Shown here: in pieces, positions 55,312 to 64,000 of the stretch
How the letters are laid out: each line of letters opens with the position of its first letter
Numbering within the stretch: the first letter of the stretch is position 1
DNA from: Bacillota bacterium
GTDB lineage: Bacteria; Bacillota; Clostridia; Peptostreptococcales; Anaerovoracaceae
DNA length: 64,000 nt
NCBI GenBank assembly: GCA_025361765.1
Contig: JANYJS010000094.1
Span: 21,482-85,481 of the forward strand
Direction: 5' to 3'
Notes under the pieces: generated by a model
What the model was told of the DNA's origin: nothing
Database searches by the model: none
What the model saw: the letters and a program-made list of their open reading frames with translations, nothing else
Translations under genes and position numbers: made by a program

Positions 55312-56309
55312 CTATAGTTTCCGCCATAGCCATATTTTGCCTCTTAATATTTGTTCATGAATTTGGACATTTTATTACTGCAAAAGCAGTAGGAATAAGA
55401 GTCAACGCATTTGCAATAGGAATGGGACCTGTATTGTTCAAAAAGACAAGAGGAGATACAGAATATTCATTGAGAGCATTTCCTATCGGGGGATATGTGA
55501 AGATGGAAGGTGAAGACGAGAATTCAGAAGACATAAGAGCATTTAATAATAAGCCAACATGGGCAAAAGCGCTTGTCGTTGTTGCGGGCTCGTTTATGAA
55601 TTTATTGACAACTATTGTCATTTTGACCTTGATTTTATTTGCCATTGGATTTCCCACCAATACGATAAGCAGTGTAAGCTCTGGAGATCCGGCCATGACT
55701 GCCGGCATTAGAGCCGGCGATACCATAGTCAAAATAGCGGATAAAAGCATTGCAACTTGGGATGATGTTACCGGAAGCATATCAACCAGTACAGGAGATA
55801 CCTTAAAAATAGTTGTTAATAGAGATGGAGCGCTACTCACTATAGTGTCTAAAATTAGCAAGGATGAAACCGGAAGAAGAATTATAGGAATTTTGCCATC
55901 TTATGAGAAGAATCCAATCGAAGCAATCAAGTCCGGCGTTATTGGGACGTTCACAATGGCTGCTATGATGCTTGATTATTTGGGCGTTCTTTTTACTGGC
56001 GGCGGCTCAACGAAAGATTTAATGGGACCTATTGGTATTGTTAGTACGATTGGCGATTTTGCAAAGATGGGTTTTGTTTATCTGGCAAATTTAACAGCAC
56101 TAATTAGTCTTAATCTTGCCATCGTTAACATGCTTCCATTGCCAGCGCTAGATGGAGGAAGACTGTTATTTATGGGAATCCGTAAACTGACAGGAAGGCG
56201 CATCTCCGATGAGATTGAGAATAAGATCCACTTTGCTGGATTGATGCTTTTGTTCATGCTGATGATTTGGATATCGGTACAGGACGTAGGCAGATTATTT
56301 GCAAAATAA
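55302..56309 (+). CDS. rseP: Site-2 membrane metalloprotease RseP
   Basis: A membrane zinc protease that cuts anti-sigma factors or other membrane proteins. The 335-residue product has HEFGH at residues 19-23 in the first membrane segment, a single PDZ domain at about 115-190, and the third-metal-ligand motif NMLPLPALDGGR near the C-terminal membrane region. It overlaps dxr by 10 bases. One PDZ domain is normal for Firmicutes. Confidence 0.95.
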   Translation: MLLTIVSAIAIFCLLIFVHEFGHFITAKAVGIRVNAFAIGMGPVLFKKTRGDTEYSLRAFPIGGYVKMEGEDENSEDIRAFNNKPTWAKALVVVAGSFMNLLTTIVILTLILFAIGFPTNTISSVSSGDPAMTAGIRAGDTIVKIADKSIATWDDVTGSISTSTGDTLKIVVNRDGALLTIVSKISKDETGRRIIGILPSYEKNPIEAIKSGVIGTFTMAAMMLDYLGVLFTGGGSTKDLMGPIGIVSTIGDFAKMGFVYLANLTALISLNLAIVNMLPLPALDGGRLLFMGIRKLTGRRISDEIENKIHFAGLMLLFMLMIWISVQDVGRLFAK

Positions 56310-56339
56310 AGGTTGGATTTTAAGAGATGAGGAAATAAA

Positions 56340-57404
56340 TTGGAAAGAAAAACACGTAAAGTACTATGTGGGAAAGTTGGAATAGGCGGCGGATCAGCAG
56401 TCACTATACAATCCATGACGAATACAAATACCAGAGACGTAGGCGCTACAGTATCACAGATATTTAGACTTGAAGAAGCGGGCTGCCAGATTGTACGCTG
56501 CGCCGTGCCTGACTTTGAAGCTGTTGAAGCATTAAAGGATATCAAAAAAGTGATCAACATTCCCCTCGTTGCTGATATTCACTTTGATTACCGTTTGGCG
56601 ATTGAAGCTATGAAAAATGGCGCTGATAAGATCAGAATCAACCCAGGAAACATTGGTGATCGGGATAAGGTGCGTAAAATTGTCAACGTGGCTAAAGAGC
56701 GCGCAATTCCAATTAGAATTGGTGTGAATTCAGGATCTCTTGAAAAGGATATCTTGATTAAATATGGTGGGATTACTGCCCAAGGCATGGTAGAGAGTGC
56801 CCTTAGAAATATCAGAGATATAGAGGAAATGGGTTTTGAGGATATCGTTGTTTCTTTAAAATCTTCTCATGTCCGCTTAAACTATGATGCGCACGTGCTC
56901 ATTGCAGAGCAAATGCCTTATCCTCTTCACATCGGCATCACTGAAGCGGGAACCATCGAGAGAGGAAAAGTCAAGTCGGCTGCCGGTATCGGAGCACTTC
57001 TTTTAGCCGGTATAGGTGATACTATCAGAGTATCATTTACAGGAGATCCCGTCAGCGAAGTCCTTTTCGCAAAAGAGTTATTGAAGGCAGTTGGGCTTAG
57101 AGACGAGGGCATTAATCTCATTTCTTGCCCGACCTGTGGAAGATGCAGTGTTGACTTAGTGCGTTTTATAGATGCCCTCGAAAGCAAAATAAACACCATA
57201 AAAATAAAAAAACCATTTACGGCAGCAATTATGGGGTGCGAGGTAAATGGCCCAGGGGAGGCCAAAGAAGCGGATATTGGAGTTGCCTTTGGTAAAGGGA
57301 AAGCGGTTCTTTTTAAAGATGGAGAATTAATGAGAACAGTTCCTGTTTTTTCCGCAGAGAAAGAATTCTTGAAAGAAATAGAAAAACTCATCGGATCCCA
57401 ATAA
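56340..57404 (+). CDS. ispG: (E)-4-hydroxy-3-methylbut-2-enyl diphosphate synthase
   Basis: IspG is the penultimate MEP-pathway enzyme and needs a [4Fe-4S] cluster and reduced ferredoxin or flavodoxin. The 354-residue product has cluster ligands C263 and C266 in SCPTCGRC, C300 in [10 protein letters not shown] and probably E307. The start is a TTG with GAGGA upstream. It follows rseP after 30 bases and precedes polC. Confidence 0.95.
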   Translation: MERKTRKVLCGKVGIGGGSAVTIQSMTNTNTRDVGATVSQIFRLEEAGCQIVRCAVPDFEAVEALKDIKKVINIPLVADIHFDYRLAIEAMKNGADKIRINPGNIGDRDKVRKIVNVAKERAIPIRIGVNSGSLEKDILIKYGGITAQGMVESALRNIRDIEEMGFEDIVVSLKSSHVRLNYDAHVLIAEQMPYPLHIGITEAGTIERGKVKSAAGIGALLLAGIGDTIRVSFTGDPVSEVLFAKELLKAVGLRDEGINLISCPTCGRCSVDLVRFIDALESKINTIKIKKPFTAAIMGCEVNGPGEAKEADIGVAFGKGKAVLFKDGELMRTVPVFSAEKEFLKEIEKLIGSQ

Positions 57405-57449
57405 CAATTAAGCTATTAAAGTATAGCTGAGATTTTCAGGAGGTCAACT

Positions 57450-60400
57450 GTGAACAAGCTTATCGAAAGTGCTATACAATGGGAAAAAATTAGCCAACAT
57501 CCTATAGAAAACATGCAGTTTGAAATTGTGAAAGCAGCTTTAACCAAAGCGAGCAAAGAATTGCAGGTTGTCATAAAACTTAATTTTGTCATACCCCATG
57601 AAAACATACAAACAATCTATGATGCCATGATCAAAGAGCTTCCAGACGTTAGCGGAATCTCTTTTGATTTTATTTATGAGACAATGGTGATTTCTGAAAC
57701 GGAGCTAATGGGTCTTTACATCGATTATATGATCCATGCAGTTCATGGAGACGATTCCCACCTAACAAAGACCATCTTTCCCAAAGAGTATATTTATTTA
57801 CAGGATACAAAAGAATTGATTATTAAAGCCCTTGGAGACGGAGCTGTTTCAAGGCTTAATAAGGATGTGGCAAAACAGTTCAGCAGAATGCTTGCAGATA
57901 AATTTAAAATTAATATTGATGTTAAATTTGAAAACCATGTTACCCATTATTCCGATCAAACAAAGAGGTCGGAAGCCGCTGCTGAGGCAGAGCATAGAGC
58001 AATGGAGGCCTCTGCGCCAACGATGGCAGCCAATATAAATCTGAAAAAAAATAATAAAGGCCCGGTTCGTGCGGGTAGACTACTAGGAAAACCAATCTCT
58101 GACCTACCTATGAGCATAAAAGACTTAGCGATAAACAGCGGAATAGTGGTGATACAAGGGGAAATATTTGCCAAAAATAACCGCGCCATCAAAAATGGCA
58201 AACAAATGGTGAGTTTTCTCATTACTGACAATACCGGTTCCGCATGCGCAAAACTATTCATCTCAGAAGATAAATGGAATGACCTTGACATCAATCTGAA
58301 TATTGGGGATTCTGTTAAAATAAAAGGCAGCGTAGACTACGACAATTATGAAAGCGCTCTTGTCATTATGGCAAAAGATATTGAGAAAACTCATGTAGCT
58401 ACACGAAGCGATGACGCATCATTTAAGAGAGTGGAACTGCACGCCCATACGAAGATGAGCGCTATGGACGGTTTGATTGAAACGAAAGACCTAATTAGAC
58501 TCGCTGAATCTTGGGGGCATAAAGCTATTGCTATAACTGATCACGGTGTCGCTCAAGCTTTTCCAGAGGCCATGGAAATGGCAAAAAAGCTAAAAGGTAA
58601 GATCAAGGTCATCTATGGCATTGAGGGCTATGTTTTTGAAGATGAATTCAGCCAAGGCGCCTACCCAAAGGATCTGACGACAGATAGCGACTTTATTGTA
58701 TTTGACATTGAAACTACTGGGCTTTCGGCTATCAAGGATGAAATTATAGAAATTGGAGCAGTCCGCGTGTGTGGGAAAAAAATCGTTGATCGTTTCCACT
58801 CGCTTATTCGTCCTTCTTGTGGCTATATTCCTTCTCGCATCACCGAACTTACAGGCATCAACTATGATATGGTCAAGGACGCCCCGTCGATAAAAACGAT
58901 TTTTCCTCAACTGCTGGCTTATATTGGGGACATGCCAATTGTTGCGCATAATGCAGACTTCGATGTATCATTCATCAGAGAAGAAGCCAGAAAACATGGC
59001 TTAGATATCACAAACCCCATAGTGGACACCTTATATCTCTCAAGATTGCTGCTAAAGGATATTAAAAGGCATAAATTGAATTTGGTTGCCGAGGCATTAT
59101 CTGTCAATTTGGAAAATCATCATAGAGCCTCAGATGATGCAAAAGTAACTGCGGAGATATTGATTAAACTTTTTGTAAAGCTTGAAGAATTGGGTATCAA
59201 AGCGCTGAATGATATCGGCAAGGCAGCAGGAAAAAGTATTGACTATAAAATTAAAGAAACCAATCATATTATTATTTTGGTCAAAAATCATACTGGCCTT
59301 AAGAATCTTTATCGACTGATCTCAAAGTCTCACATGGATTATTTCTATAAGAAACCGCGAATCCCTAAATCTGTCTTAACAGAGTTTAGGGAAGGCCTTA
59401 TATTGGGATCAGCCTGTCAGGCGGGAGAGGTATTTCAAAGCATCTTAAACAAACGCCCGGATAAAGATATTCAAGAGCTGGTTAACTATTATGATTACCT
59501 TGAGATTCAACCCCTTGTTAATAATGAATTTCTAATACGTGATGGAAAAATTCAGGATCAAGAGGGTCTTATTGCCATTAATAAAGAAATCATTAGACTT
59601 GGTTCAGATCACAACAAGTTAGTTGTTGCGACCTGCGATGCGCATTACTTAGAGCCTTTAGAAGCACTTTATAGGAAAATTTTAATGGCTGGGCAGGGCT
59701 ACAAGGATATTGAGGGAGATCAGGGTCTTTATATGCGTACCACAGATGAGATGCTGGCTGAATTTGACTATTTAAGCCCGGAAATTTCCCGCGAAGTTGT
59801 TATAGATAATCCGAACAAGATAGCAGATTTAATTGAGGACATTCAACCCATTCCAGACGGAACTTTTCCACCTAAAATACAAGGATCGGAAGATTCTTTA
59901 AGGCAGATATGCTGGACTACAGCTAAAAGCATCTATGGAGATCCTTTGCCGGATATTGTTGAGAAAAGACTGTCAAGAGAGCTTCATTCTATTATAGACC
60001 ACGGCTATGCAGTTATGTATGTTGTAGCCCAATTGCTGGTTGAAAAGTCTATGCGAGATGGATACTTAGTAGGGTCAAGAGGATCTGTAGGGTCATCGTT
60101 TGCAGCGACAATGAGTGGAATAACAGAAGTTAATCCCTTGCCAGCTCATTACATTTGTCCGAACTGTAAGCACTCTGATTTTACAAACAGTGAGGGTTGT
60201 GACTGCGGCGTAGATATGCTGGATAAAAAATGTCCAATATGTGATACGGATTATAGAAAAGATGGATTCAGCATCCCTTTTGAAGTATTTCTTGGATTTG
60301 AAGGAGATAAGGAGCCAGATATCGATCTGAATTTTGCTGGAGAATACCAGGCAACAGCTCATAAATACACAGAGGAGATTTTTGGCAAGGATAATGTCTA

Positions 60401-61736
60401 TAGAGCAGGAACCATAGGCACGATTGCCTCAAAAACGGCCTATGGATTTGTCATGAAATACTTCGAACAAGGCGGAGAAATGGCGACGAAATGGGAAACG
60501 GACCGCTTGACCCAATGCTGTACTGGTGTCAAGAGGACCACAGGACAGCACCCAGGAGGGATCATGATAGTGCCTCAGCATATGGATATTTATGACTTTT
60601 GCCCAATTCAATTTCCTGCGAATGACGCAACCTCTGGGATCATAACCACGCATTTTGACTATAATTCCATTAGCGGCAGACTGCTTAAACTTGATATTTT
60701 AGGCCATGATGTACCGACGATGATTAAAATGCTTCAAGATTTAACCGGGATAGATCCTCTCAAAGTGCCTCTTAGAGACCAGCGTGTCAACAGCATTTTC
60801 AATGGCATTGATGGAATTGGCATTCAAATAAAAAACTACAAATATAATCATGGTAGCTTTGGCATACCGGAATTCGGAACGAAATTTGTTAGGCAAATGC
60901 TGGATGCGACTAATCCTTCTAACTTTTCTGATTTGGTTAGGATATCTGGTTTGTCTCATGGAACTAATGTTTGGATTAATAATGCACAGGAACTTATTTT
61001 AGGTGGGAAAGCTGTATTACAGGATGTGATATCAACGCGAGACGACATCATGAATTATCTTATAAATAAAGGTTTGCCAAATAAACTTGCTTTTAAGATT
61101 ATGGAAAATGTCAGAAAGGGGAAAGGGGTCTCTGAGGAAGAAGCGGCAGAAATGCGAAAGCACCATGTGCCTGAATGGTATATTGAATCCTGTAGAAGAA
61201 TAGAGTACATGTTTCCAAAAGCTCATGCCGTCGCGTATGTGATGATGTCTTATAGGATAGCCTATTATAAGGTTTATTATCCTTTGGAGTTTTATGCGGT
61301 GCTATTTTCCATGAAAATCAGCGAATTTGATTCGGAAATTATTTTGCAGGGGATCCATGCCATAGAGAAGCAAATATCTGTTATAGAGCAATTGGGTAAA
61401 GTAGCCACTAAAAAGCAGGAGGATGAGCTGATCGTTTTTGAATTGGCTTATGAGATGTATGCCCGAGGTTTCTCGTTTAAATCGGCTAAAATTGGCTTTT
61501 CAGATGCGCGTTATTTCAAAGTAGACGAAGGACAATTATTGCTTCCGATTATGGCCTTGCCTGGTGTCGGAGAAAATGCAGCACTGGCAATTGATCAAGA
61601 ATTTAACAAAGGCCTGTTCCTATCTGTTGACGACTTGAAGAGCAGGACTAAAATCAATAAGACTGCAATACTTGCTCTTAAAAATCACGGCACGCTTTCG
61701 GACCTCCCTGAATCTGATCAGCTTACTTTATGGTAA
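57450..61736 (+). CDS. polC: DNA polymerase III PolC
   Basis: The replicative polymerase of low-GC Gram-positives. The 1428-residue product starts at GTG with AGGAGG before it. An OB domain lies around 225-300, a PHP domain begins with H331 and H333 in HAHTK, and the DEDD exonuclease insert has FDIETTG with D419 and E421. A zinc-binding region (C903, C906 and further Cys) follows, and the polymerase active-site motif PDIDLNFAG has D957 and D959. Its presence marks the organism as Firmicute. Confidence 0.98.
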   Translation: MNKLIESAIQWEKISQHPIENMQFEIVKAALTKASKELQVVIKLNFVIPHENIQTIYDAMIKELPDVSGISFDFIYETMVISETELMGLYIDYMIHAVHGDDSHLTKTIFPKEYIYLQDTKELIIKALGDGAVSRLNKDVAKQFSRMLADKFKINIDVKFENHVTHYSDQTKRSEAAAEAEHRAMEASAPTMAANINLKKNNKGPVRAGRLLGKPISDLPMSIKDLAINSGIVVIQGEIFAKNNRAIKNGKQMVSFLITDNTGSACAKLFISEDKWNDLDINLNIGDSVKIKGSVDYDNYESALVIMAKDIEKTHVATRSDDASFKRVELHAHTKMSAMDGLIETKDLIRLAESWGHKAIAITDHGVAQAFPEAMEMAKKLKGKIKVIYGIEGYVFEDEFSQGAYPKDLTTDSDFIVFDIETTGLSAIKDEIIEIGAVRVCGKKIVDRFHSLIRPSCGYIPSRITELTGINYDMVKDAPSIKTIFPQLLAYIGDMPIVAHNADFDVSFIREEARKHGLDITNPIVDTLYLSRLLLKDIKRHKLNLVAEALSVNLENHHRASDDAKVTAEILIKLFVKLEELGIKALNDIGKAAGKSIDYKIKETNHIIILVKNHTGLKNLYRLISKSHMDYFYKKPRIPKSVLTEFREGLILGSACQAGEVFQSILNKRPDKDIQELVNYYDYLEIQPLVNNEFLIRDGKIQDQEGLIAINKEIIRLGSDHNKLVVATCDAHYLEPLEALYRKILMAGQGYKDIEGDQGLYMRTTDEMLAEFDYLSPEISREVVIDNPNKIADLIEDIQPIPDGTFPPKIQGSEDSLRQICWTTAKSIYGDPLPDIVEKRLSRELHSIIDHGYAVMYVVAQLLVEKSMRDGYLVGSRGSVGSSFAATMSGITEVNPLPAHYICPNCKHSDFTNSEGCDCGVDMLDKKCPICDTDYRKDGFSIPFEVFLGFEGDKEPDIDLNFAGEYQATAHKYTEEIFGKDNVYRAGTIGTIASKTAYGFVMKYFEQGGEMATKWETDRLTQCCTGVKRTTGQHPGGIMIVPQHMDIYDFCPIQFPANDATSGIITTHFDYNSISGRLLKLDILGHDVPTMIKMLQDLTGIDPLKVPLRDQRVNSIFNGIDGIGIQIKNYKYNHGSFGIPEFGTKFVRQMLDATNPSNFSDLVRISGLSHGTNVWINNAQELILGGKAVLQDVISTRDDIMNYLINKGLPNKLAFKIMENVRKGKGVSEEEAAEMRKHHVPEWYIESCRRIEYMFPKAHAVAYVMMSYRIAYYKVYYPLEFYAVLFSMKISEFDSEIILQGIHAIEKQISVIEQLGKVATKKQEDELIVFELAYEMYARGFSFKSAKIGFSDARYFKVDEGQLLLPIMALPGVGENAALAIDQEFNKGLFLSVDDLKSRTKINKTAILALKNHGTLSDLPESDQLTLW

Positions 61737-61971
61737 TAACCCGGAAGAAGCCTTGCAGAACTAAATGCAATTATATTTCCCAAATTTATATTTGCTTTCA
61801 TTTAAGTCCAAGAAAATTGCCCTAGTGAACACAAAAAAATGTTGCTATAATACTGATTTCATGGTATATTTTATTAAACAAACGCAATACAAAAGATGTT
61901 AGCGAAGAGTGGGCAAACCCACTCTTTAATTTTTAGGCACTCCCGGACTATGCATAGAGGAGAAGCAGACT
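61737..61971. other. Leader region of the rimP-nusA operon
   Basis: 235 bases without a gene. A TATAAT at about 61845-61850 has no good -35 partner. A strong short hairpin lies at 61905-61926. Confidence 0.5.
61905..61931 (+). promoter_or_regulatory. Hairpin upstream of rimP (leader or attenuator)
   Basis: AAGAGTGGG pairs with CCCACTCTT across a CAAA loop, followed by TAATTTTT. A similar GAGTGGG hairpin before rimP is common in Firmicutes, so it is probably an attenuator that NusA could influence (inference). Confidence 0.6.
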
Positions 61972-62457
61972 ATGAGTAAAAGAAAAATTACAGAGCTTGT
62001 ACCAGAAATACTTGAACCATTTCTTTTAGAGAATGGTTACGAACTTTTCAACATTGAGTATTTAAAAGAGGGCAAAGATTGGGTGTTAAGGATTTATATC
62101 GATAAATCTGATTCGTCTTTGGGAAACGAAGAAAACGTTGGCATTGAAGACTGTGAAAAGGTCAGCCGTTATGTCAGCGATAAGCTGGATGAACTTGATC
62201 CTATTGAGAGGAATTATTATCTTGAAGTATCGTCTCCGGGACTTGACCGCCCATTGCTACGAGACAGTGACTTTCAGAAGTATAAAGGACGAATGGTGGA
62301 TGTGTTTCTATATAAACCCATAAATGGTCAAAAGGTTATTACAGGAGAACTTGAAGGTTTAAAAGAGAATGTCATATCCCTAATCATTGATAAGCAGAAT
62401 AAAATTGAATTATTGCGAGATCAGGTGGCTAAAACCAAACTCACCGTTATTTTTTAA
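61972..62457 (+). CDS. rimP: Ribosome maturation factor RimP
   Basis: RimP helps 30S assembly. The 161-residue product has the N-terminal GYELFNIEYLKEG-like alpha/beta domain, the conserved YYLEVSSPGLDRPL near residue 83-96, and a C-terminal SH3-like barrel. AGAGGAG precedes the ATG. It starts the rimP-nusA-rnpM cluster that is conserved in nearly all Firmicutes. Confidence 0.95.
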   Translation: MSKRKITELVPEILEPFLLENGYELFNIEYLKEGKDWVLRIYIDKSDSSLGNEENVGIEDCEKVSRYVSDKLDELDPIERNYYLEVSSPGLDRPLLRDSDFQKYKGRMVDVFLYKPINGQKVITGELEGLKENVISLIIDKQNKIELLRDQVAKTKLTVIF

Positions 62458-62475
62458 GGAGGAGATCAGGCAAAG

Positions 62476-63846
62476 ATGAGTAAAGAATTTTTAAAAGCAG
62501 TAGAACAGCTTGAGAAAGAAAAAGAGATTTCTAAGGAACTCCTAATGGAAGCAATTGAATCAGCTTTGGTTTCGGCCTATAAAAAGAACTATGGGACATC
62601 GCATAACGTCAGAGTGGATATAGATGAAGAGACTGGTGAATTTGACGTTTTTATGCAAAGAACCGTTGTCCTAGAAGTCCATGACAAATATGCAGAGATT
62701 TCATTAGAAGAGGCTAGAGAGGTTGATAAGGATTACATTTTGGGTGATATTGTTGAAAAACGCGTAACGCCAAAGGATTTCGGCAGAATTGCAGCCCAAA
62801 CAGCGAAACAAGTTGTCGTGCAAAGAATCAGAGAGGCAGAAAGGGGCATGATTTACGATGATTTTTCTAGCAGACAAAGTGAGCTGGCCACAGGAATTAT
62901 TCAGAGGACCAGTAACGACACCATTTTTATCAATATGGGAAAAACTGAAGGAATCTTAGCTCATACCGAACAGGTTAAAGGCGAAAAATATACCATGAAC
63001 AGTAGGCTTAAAGTTTATATCATGGAAGTTAAAAAGACAACAAAAGGTCCTCAGGTTTACCTATCCCGTTCTCATCCGGGCCTTGTTAAAAGACTATTTG
63101 AACTAGAAGTGCCTGAAATCCATGACGGCATTGTAGAAATCAAAAGCATTTCAAGAGAAGCTGGCTCTAGGACCAAACTTGCCGTATTCACCAATGATCC
63201 AAACGTGGATGCTGTTGGCGCCTGCGTCGGGTATCGGGGAAACCGCGTTCAGAACATTGTCGATGAGCTATTTGGAGAAAAGATAGACATCATTAATTGG
63301 AGTATAAACCCTGCCGAACTTATTCAGAGCGCACTGAGCCCAGCCAAAGTTGAAAAAGTCATCCTTCATTCTGCTGAAAAATCAGCGACCGTAGTGGTAC
63401 CTGACTACCAGCTTTCTTTAGCCATTGGCAAAGAGGGACAAAATGTTCGGCTTGCAGCGAAGCTTTGCGGATGGAAGATCGATATTAAAAGCCATACACA
63501 ATACTTCCCTGATGGCGAACCAGAAGAAGAGTCGGTTCAGGACGAGCCTTCTGATTTTACTGATGAAGTGGCCTCAGAGGCTGCTGAACCTAAAATAAAA
63601 AAGACGAAAGCAAAGAAAGCGACTCCAATCATTGAGGATCCGGAGGTAGAAATAAAGACAGAGCCAGTACCAAAGAAGACGAGGGCTAAGAAGGTTGATC
63701 CTATCACTGCATCTGTAGAAGAACCATCAGAGCCTGCACCAAAGAAAACCAGAGCTAAGAAAGCTGCGCCAGCCGTTAAGAGCATGGATGAACTAGCTGA
63801 GCCTGCACCAAAGAAGCCGAGGGCTAAAAAAACCGTTGATAAATAA
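62476..63846 (+). CDS. nusA: Transcription factor NusA with basic repeat tail
   Basis: NusA binds RNA polymerase and controls pausing and termination. The 456-residue product has the N-terminal NusA domain, an S1 domain around 135-200, and KH domains (VGYRGNRVQNIV and IGKEGQNVRLAAKL). Firmicute NusA usually ends near residue 360-370. Here a further 95 or so residues carry four KK(T/P)(R/K)AKK motifs between acidic spacers. AAGGAGGAG precedes the ATG. rnpM follows. Confidence 0.96.
   Translation: MSKEFLKAVEQLEKEKEISKELLMEAIESALVSAYKKNYGTSHNVRVDIDEETGEFDVFMQRTVVLEVHDKYAEISLEEAREVDKDYILGDIVEKRVTPKDFGRIAAQTAKQVVVQRIREAERGMIYDDFSSRQSELATGIIQRTSNDTIFINMGKTEGILAHTEQVKGEKYTMNSRLKVYIMEVKKTTKGPQVYLSRSHPGLVKRLFELEVPEIHDGIVEIKSISREAGSRTKLAVFTNDPNVDAVGACVGYRGNRVQNIVDELFGEKIDIINWSINPAELIQSALSPAKVEKVILHSAEKSATVVVPDYQLSLAIGKEGQNVRLAAKLCGWKIDIKSHTQYFPDGEPEEESVQDEPSDFTDEVASEAAEPKIKKTKAKKATPIIEDPEVEIKTEPVPKKTRAKKVDPITASVEEPSEPAPKKTRAKKAAPAVKSMDELAEPAPKKPRAKKTVDK
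63598..63831. repeat. Four degenerate repeats in the 3' end of nusA
   Basis: KKTKAKK at 63598-63618, KKTRAKK at 63673-63693 and 63742-63762, and KKPRAKK at 63811-63831. Spacing is 69-75 bases with acidic sequence between copies. The DNA is only partly conserved, so the protein motif seems to be kept. Confidence 0.85.
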
Positions 63847-63867
63847 TGTGTAAAAGGGTGGTGTCCT

Positions 63868-64000
63868 GTGAAAGAAAAAAAAATTCCTTTGAGAAAATGT
63901 GTGGGCTGCATGATATCCAAACCCAAAAAAGAACTGATTCGCATTGTTTCTGATAAAAATAGCAATGTTGCTATAGATCTCACTGGGAAAGCGCCAGGTC
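63868..64000 (+). CDS. rnpM: RNase P modulator RnpM (YlxR), partial
   Basis: The first 44 codons of a gene that runs off the window. It starts at GTG with GGTGG upstream and reads KIPLRKCVGCM, with the CxxC pair and LIRIV that mark the YlxR/RnpM family. It binds RNA, and in B. subtilis modulates RNase P. It lies after nusA as usual. Confidence 0.9.
   Translation, partial: MKEKKIPLRKCVGCMISKPKKELIRIVSDKNSNVAIDLTGKAPG

Noticed and set aside
55355..55861. 168-codon open frame on the minus strand inside rseP
   Set aside because: Composition mirrors the coding strand of rseP, no ribosome site and no recognisable motif; it is a shadow frame.
56927..57391. 154-codon open frame on the minus strand inside ispG
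   Set aside because: Fully antisense to a well-supported gene, with serine- and proline-rich content typical of shadow frames.
63537..63983. 148-codon minus-strand frame across the nusA tail and rnpM start
   Set aside because: It is open only because the nusA tail is a repeat of lysine and alanine codons; the protein is a Phe/Gly repeat with no ribosome site.

Overview
The window reads as a chromosomal segment of a low-GC, Gram-positive anaerobe of the Clostridia. The support is gene content and order: PolC-type DNA polymerase, RqcH, SepF, DivIVA, YlxM-Ffh, the dnaJ-prmA-rsmE-mtaB string and the rimP-nusA-rnpM string. Purine-rich ribosome binding sites are strong and several starts are TTG or GTG. 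A tungsten-type aldehyde:ferredoxin oxidoreductase, pyruvate phosphate dikinase, a complete oligopeptide ABC importer, an M29 aminopeptidase and an amino-acid ABC importer suggest a peptide or amino-acid fermenting anaerobe (inference). An S-layer-homology protein implies a cell wall that binds S-layer-type proteins. I cannot name the genus.

Layout. 1-12.9 kb: end of dnaJ, then prmA, rsmE, mtaB, a HIT protein, rpsU, yqeY, phoH, ybeY, cdd, era, recO, a DUF4342 protein, glyQS and ppdK (translation, rRNA/tRNA modification, ribosome maturation, central metabolism). 13-19 kb: oligopeptide importer oppBCDFA. 19-26 kb: mixed-strand genes (SIMPL protein, M29 aminopeptidase, lipid kinase, tRNA-Ser, azlCD, HI0933-type flavoprotein, sppA). 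26-35 kb: ylxM-ffh-rpsP-khpA-rimM-trmD, then a membrane-anchored adaptor-like protein, yggS, sepF, yggT, divIVA, lspA, an RluD-family synthase and a flavin reductase-like protein (protein targeting, ribosome assembly, division). 35-40 kb: a 49-residue zinc-ribbon gene, a lysophospholipase-like hydrolase, an SLH-anchored phosphodiester glycosidase and rqcH. 40-44 kb: dapF, yicC, gmk, rpoZ, coaBC. 44-49 kb: amino-acid ABC importer and aldehyde ferredoxin oxidoreductase. 49-64 kb: rpsB-tsf-pyrH-frr-(small PASTA-like ORF)-uppS-cdsA-dxr-rseP-ispG-polC-rimP-nusA-rnpM.

Most of the window is conserved housekeeping DNA. I found no CRISPR array, prophage, insertion sequence or defence island. The points most worth a second look are a long repeat-built C-terminal extension on ribosomal protein S2, a basic KK(T/P)(R/K)AKK motif shared by the S2 and NusA tails, an unlisted 49-residue zinc-ribbon gene, a 51-bp near-perfect palindrome overlapping a consensus promoter before ylxM-ffh, a 27-bp tandem repeat where remA usually lies, several long intercistronic hairpins, and a probable ATT start codon for azlC.
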